A stretch of DNA of 64,000 nucleotides from Burkholderia pyrrocinia (GTDB taxonomy: Bacteria > Pseudomonadota > Gammaproteobacteria > Burkholderiales > Burkholderiaceae). The translations under genes were made by a program, and so were the position numbers. The first letter of the stretch is position 1, and each line of letters begins with the position of its first letter. Positions 61,428 through 64,000 of the stretch are shown in pieces. The stretch spans positions 434,001 through 498,000 of the forward strand of contig NZ_CP011505.1 of the NCBI RefSeq assembly GCF_001028665.1, in the 5' to 3' direction. The notes beneath the pieces were generated by a model, which worked only from the letters and a program-made list of their open reading frames with translations, did not search any database and was not told the DNA's origin.

Positions 61428-62150
61428 ATGGCGATCCTTGAAATGCTGGGCTTCGGAACCGAAGGCTGGGGCGGCGTGCTGTTGCTCGCCGCACTGATGA
61501 CGGTCGCGCTGACGCTCTCCGCGCTCGCGGTCGGCGCGCTGATTGGCGCCGCGATCGCGGCCGCGAAACTGTCGCGCCACCGCAGCGCCCGCCTGCTCGG
61601 CGATCTCTACACGACGGTGTTTCGCGGCGTGCCCGAACTGCTCGTCATCTACCTGTTCTATTTCGGCGGCTCGACGCTTGTCACGACCGTCGGGCAGTGG
61701 TTCGGCGCGGAAGGCTTCATCGGCGTGCCGCCGTTCGTGATCGGCGCGCTGGCGGTCGGGATGATCTCGGGCGCGTATCAGGCGGAGGTCTACCGAGCGG
61801 CCGTGCTGGCCGTGTCGAAGGGCGAGCTCGAGGCGGCGCGCTCGATCGGCATGCCGGGCAGCATGGTGCTGCGCCGCATCCTGATTCCGCAGGTGCTGCG
61901 CTTCGCGCTGCCCGGCATCGGCAACGTGTGGCAACTGAGCCTCAAGGATTCGGCGCTGATCTCGGTCACCGGGCTCGCCGAGCTGCTGCGCACGAGCCAG
62001 ATCGCCGCGAACTCGACGCACCAGTACTTCGTGTTCTTCGTCGCGGGCGGCGCGCTCTACCTCGTGATGACGGGCCTGTCGAACCGCGTGTTCAACCGGG
62101 CGGAAGCGATCGTCGGCCGCTCGTTCCGCCGCAATTTCGCGCGCAACTGA
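61428..62150 (+). CDS. Polar amino-acid ABC permease (HisQ-like)
   Basis: A 240-residue inner-membrane permease with about five transmembrane segments and the family's EAA-type cytoplasmic loop (AAVLAVSKGELEAARSIGMPGSMVLRRILIPQVLRFALPGIGN). The stretch TVFRGVPELLVIYLFYFGG is typical of HisQ/ArtQ-type permeases. It is followed 12 bases on by the second permease. With its partner it forms the translocation pore for a polar amino acid. Confidence 0.92.
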   Translation: MAILEMLGFGTEGWGGVLLLAALMTVALTLSALAVGALIGAAIAAAKLSRHRSARLLGDLYTTVFRGVPELLVIYLFYFGGSTLVTTVGQWFGAEGFIGVPPFVIGALAVGMISGAYQAEVYRAAVLAVSKGELEAARSIGMPGSMVLRRILIPQVLRFALPGIGNVWQLSLKDSALISVTGLAELLRTSQIAANSTHQYFVFFVAGGALYLVMTGLSNRVFNRAEAIVGRSFRRNFARN

Positions 62151-62162
62151 CGGAGAGCACGC

Positions 62163-62909
62163 ATGTCCATCGATTTCGCCTTTCTCATCGACACGCTGCG
62201 CCAGTTGCTCGCGGCCGTGCCGACCACGCTCGGCCTGTTCTTCGCGTCGCTCGTGCTCGGCGGCCTGCTGTCGCTCGTGATCGTCACGATGCGCGTGTCG
62301 CCGCACTGGCTGCCGAACCGCTTCGCGCGCGCATACATCCTCGTGTTTCGCGGTTCGCCGCTGCTGATCCAGATGTTCCTCGTGTACTACGGGCTCGGCC
62401 AGTTCGGCGTGATTCGCGAGAGCTTCGTGTGGCCGCTGCTGCGCGAACCGTATGTGTGCGCGGTGCTGTCGCTCGCGTTGTGCACGGCCGGCTACACGGC
62501 CGAGATCCTGCGCGGCGGGCTGATGGCCGTGCCGGTCGGGCAGATCGAGGCTGGTTATTCGATCGGCCTGTCGGGCTTCGCGCTGCTGCGGCGCGTGATC
62601 GGCCCGATCGCGTTGCGCCAGTGCCTGCCCGCGTACTCGACCGAAGCCGTGCTGCTCGTCAAGTCGACCGCACTGGCCAGCCTCGTCACGGTGTGGGAAG
62701 TGACGGGCGTCGCGCAGCAGATCATTCAGCAGACCTACCGGACGACCGAGGTGTTCGTGTGCGCGGCCCTTATCTACCTCGGCCTGAACTTCATCGTCGT
62801 GCGCCTGCTCGGTGCGCTCGAATGGCGGCTGTCGGGCCACCTGCGTGCGCCGAAGCCGGCCGGCGCGTCCGCCGCGGCGACGCGCAACGCCCGGCGCGTC
62901 GCGTCCTGA
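62163..62909 (+). CDS. Polar amino-acid ABC permease (HisM-like)
   Basis: A 248-residue inner-membrane permease with about five transmembrane segments. The loop AVPVGQIEAGYSIGLSGFALLRRVIGPIALRQCLPAYSTE holds the EAA motif, and the stretch YILVFRGSPLLIQMFLVYYGL is typical of HisM/ArtM-type proteins. The two permeases probably form a heterodimer. It is followed by the ATPase gene 27 bases on. Confidence 0.92.
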   Translation: MSIDFAFLIDTLRQLLAAVPTTLGLFFASLVLGGLLSLVIVTMRVSPHWLPNRFARAYILVFRGSPLLIQMFLVYYGLGQFGVIRESFVWPLLREPYVCAVLSLALCTAGYTAEILRGGLMAVPVGQIEAGYSIGLSGFALLRRVIGPIALRQCLPAYSTEAVLLVKSTALASLVTVWEVTGVAQQIIQQTYRTTEVFVCAALIYLGLNFIVVRLLGALEWRLSGHLRAPKPAGASAAATRNARRVAS

Positions 62910-62936
62910 GCGCATCCTTCCTTCCCGGAGAATCCG

Positions 62937-63728
62937 ATGAACACCGCTGCTCCCGTTGCCCTGTCGGTCAGGAACATCCACAAGTCGTTCGGCGATCACC
63001 ATGTGCTGAAGGGCATTTCGCTCGATGCGCACGAGGGTGACGTCATCTCGATCCTCGGCGCGAGCGGCTCGGGCAAGAGCACGTTCCTGCGCTGCCTGAA
63101 CCTGCTCGAGACGCCCGACGACGGCACCGTCGCGCTCGCCGGCGAGGAACTGAAGATGAAGCGCACGCGCGACGGCAAGCTGCATCCGGGCGACCGGCGG
63201 CAGGTCGACCGGATCCGTTCGCAACTCGGGATGGTGTTCCAGAACTTCAACCTGTGGTCGCACATGACGGTGCTCGACAACCTCGTCGAAGGCCCGCTGC
63301 GCGTGCAGAAGCGCAGCCGCGCGGAAGCGGTCGAGGAAGCCGAGGCGCTGCTCGCGCGCGTCGGCCTCGCGGACAAGCGCGGCTACTATCCGGCGCACCT
63401 GTCGGGCGGCCAGCAGCAGCGCGTCGCGATCGCCCGTGCGCTCGCGATGCATCCGAAGGTGATGCTGTTCGACGAACCGACATCGGCGCTCGATCCCGAA
63501 CTGGTCGGCGAGGTACTGCGCGTGATGCGCTCGCTCGCGGAGGAAGGGCGCACGATGCTGGTCGTCACGCACGAGATGGGTTTTGCGCGGCACGTGTCGA
63601 ACCGCGTGATGTTCCTGCATCAGGGCGAGGTCGATTCGGACGGCACGCCCGGCGACCTGTTCGGCGGCCAGTGCTCGGAGCGCTTCCGGCAGTTCGTGTC
63701 GAGCCACCACGACCGCACCACGAACTGA
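62937..63728 (+). CDS. Polar amino-acid ABC ATPase (HisP-like)
   Basis: A 263-residue ATPase. Walker A is GASGSGKST near residue 41, the Q-loop is MVFQNFNLW, the signature is LSGGQQQR, Walker B is [15 protein letters not shown], and the switch His is in VVTHEMG. The insert between Walker A and Q-loop ([20 protein letters not shown]) is the HisP/GlnQ-type insertion. It powers the importer encoded just upstream and is followed by the ammonia-lyase gene after 7 bases. Confidence 0.95.
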   Translation: MNTAAPVALSVRNIHKSFGDHHVLKGISLDAHEGDVISILGASGSGKSTFLRCLNLLETPDDGTVALAGEELKMKRTRDGKLHPGDRRQVDRIRSQLGMVFQNFNLWSHMTVLDNLVEGPLRVQKRSRAEAVEEAEALLARVGLADKRGYYPAHLSGGQQQRVAIARALAMHPKVMLFDEPTSALDPELVGEVLRVMRSLAEEGRTMLVVTHEMGFARHVSNRVMFLHQGEVDSDGTPGDLFGGQCSERFRQFVSSHHDRTTN

Positions 63729-63735
63729 GGCCGCC

Positions 63736-64000
63736 ATGACCGTATTCCGTTCGGCAAAGCCGCTCGACTGGCGGCAGGTTTCGGCAGTGGCCGCCGGCGA
63801 GCCGCTCGCGCTGGCCGACGAGGCGCGCGTCCGCGTCGTCGCGGCGCGCGAGCTCGTCGACGAAATCGTCGCGCGTGGCATCCGCGCGTATGGCGTCAAC
63901 ACGGGCGTCGGCGCACTGTGCAACGTGATCGTGTCGCCGGCGCAGCAGAGTGCGCTGTCGCGCAACATCCTGATGAGCCACGCGGTCGGCGTCGGCGCGC
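63736..64000 (+). CDS. Histidine/aromatic ammonia-lyase, 5' part
   Basis: The gene runs off the right edge; 88 codons are visible. The stretch AYGVNTGVGALCNVIVS is the conserved N-terminal signature of the ammonia-lyase/aminomutase family (HutH, PAL, TAL), and NILMSHAVGVG carries the Ser-His pair found at the substrate-selectivity position of histidine ammonia-lyases, where tyrosine and phenylalanine enzymes differ. The MIO-forming Ala-Ser-Gly lies beyond the edge. It starts seven bases after the ATPase gene, so it is cotranscribed with the importer; import and deamination of the same amino acid fits. Confidence 0.87.
   Translation, partial: MTVFRSAKPLDWRQVSAVAAGEPLALADEARVRVVAARELVDEIVARGIRAYGVNTGVGALCNVIVSPAQQSALSRNILMSHAVGVGA

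Noticed and set aside
1..64000. CRISPR arrays, tRNA or rRNA genes, prophage or toxin-antitoxin loci.
   Set aside because: I found no regularly spaced repeats, no cloverleaf-type or rRNA sequence and no phage or toxin-antitoxin families.

Overview
The window is GC-rich with strong GC3 bias, and its gene families (DUF3331, DUF1427/XapX, DUF1275, DUF3303, winged-helix/STAND ATPase regulators, an alginate-export-type porin) suggest a Burkholderia-like betaproteobacterium. The content looks like a secondary replicon: catabolic and transport modules each with its own regulator, many paralogues, no rRNA, tRNA, ribosomal or replication genes. This placement is inference from gene content only.

Layout. 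1-1.6 kb: the end of an unrecognised gene and an FkbM-like methyltransferase. 1.7-4.7 kb: FAD monooxygenase, haloacetate-dehalogenase-like hydrolase and a TetR regulator. 5-8.2 kb: DUF1275 membrane protein, exported VOC protein and alginate-export-type porin. 8.2-12 kb: LysR, DsbA/FrnE-like protein, exported metallo-beta-lactamase-fold hydrolase and AraC regulator. 12.4-18.1 kb: large winged-helix/STAND regulator, YtcJ-type amidohydrolase and degenerate HD-domain protein. 18.2-22.1 kb: Old Yellow Enzyme, MFS exporter and LysR. 22.2-26.5 kb: membrane-linked molybdenum hydroxylase (molybdopterin subunit, 2Fe-2S subunit, tri-heme cytochrome c). 26.6-29.6 kb: a second FAD monooxygenase, UBP-type zinc finger and thioredoxin-reductase-like flavoprotein. 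29.6-35.7 kb: a giant kinase/ATPase/GAF/histidine-kinase protein and an OmpR-type response regulator. 36.3-38.2 kb: a locally lower-GC patch with a small orphan gene, a polysaccharide deacetylase and an IS5-family transposase remnant. 38.4-41.2 kb: second STAND regulator and two FixJ-like response regulators. 41.3-46.7 kb: small unknowns and a tripartite Emr-type efflux pump. 46.8-50.3 kb: two chloroperoxidase-type alpha/beta hydrolases around a DUF3331 gene, and a second HD-like protein. 50.8-54.4 kb: third STAND regulator and an MscS-type channel with a C-terminal cyclic-nucleotide-binding-like domain. 54.4-60.1 kb: LysR, XapX, isochorismatase-like hydrolase, a second XapX, a second YtcJ amidohydrolase, DoxX and a VOC pseudogene. 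60.4 kb to the edge: a polar amino-acid ABC importer followed by a histidine-ammonia-lyase-family gene that runs off the window.

The most interesting signal is regulatory. Upstream of several unrelated transcription units I see the same promoter layout: direct repeats TTCAG-N5-TTCAG-N6-(C/T)TCAG, followed after 21 nt (22 in one case) by a TAnnnT -10 box, with the third repeat where the -35 should be. Strong copies precede the molybdenum-hydroxylase operon, the metallo-hydrolase, the DUF1275/VOC/porin operon, the MscS-like channel, one chloroperoxidase and one HD protein. A weaker copy with a perfect -10 precedes the dehalogenase-like hydrolase and monooxygenase. The helical-phase repeats fit an OmpR/SARP-type winged-helix activator, and the three STAND regulators in the window carry exactly that kind of DNA-binding domain. 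I infer a shared regulon linking otherwise scattered modules.
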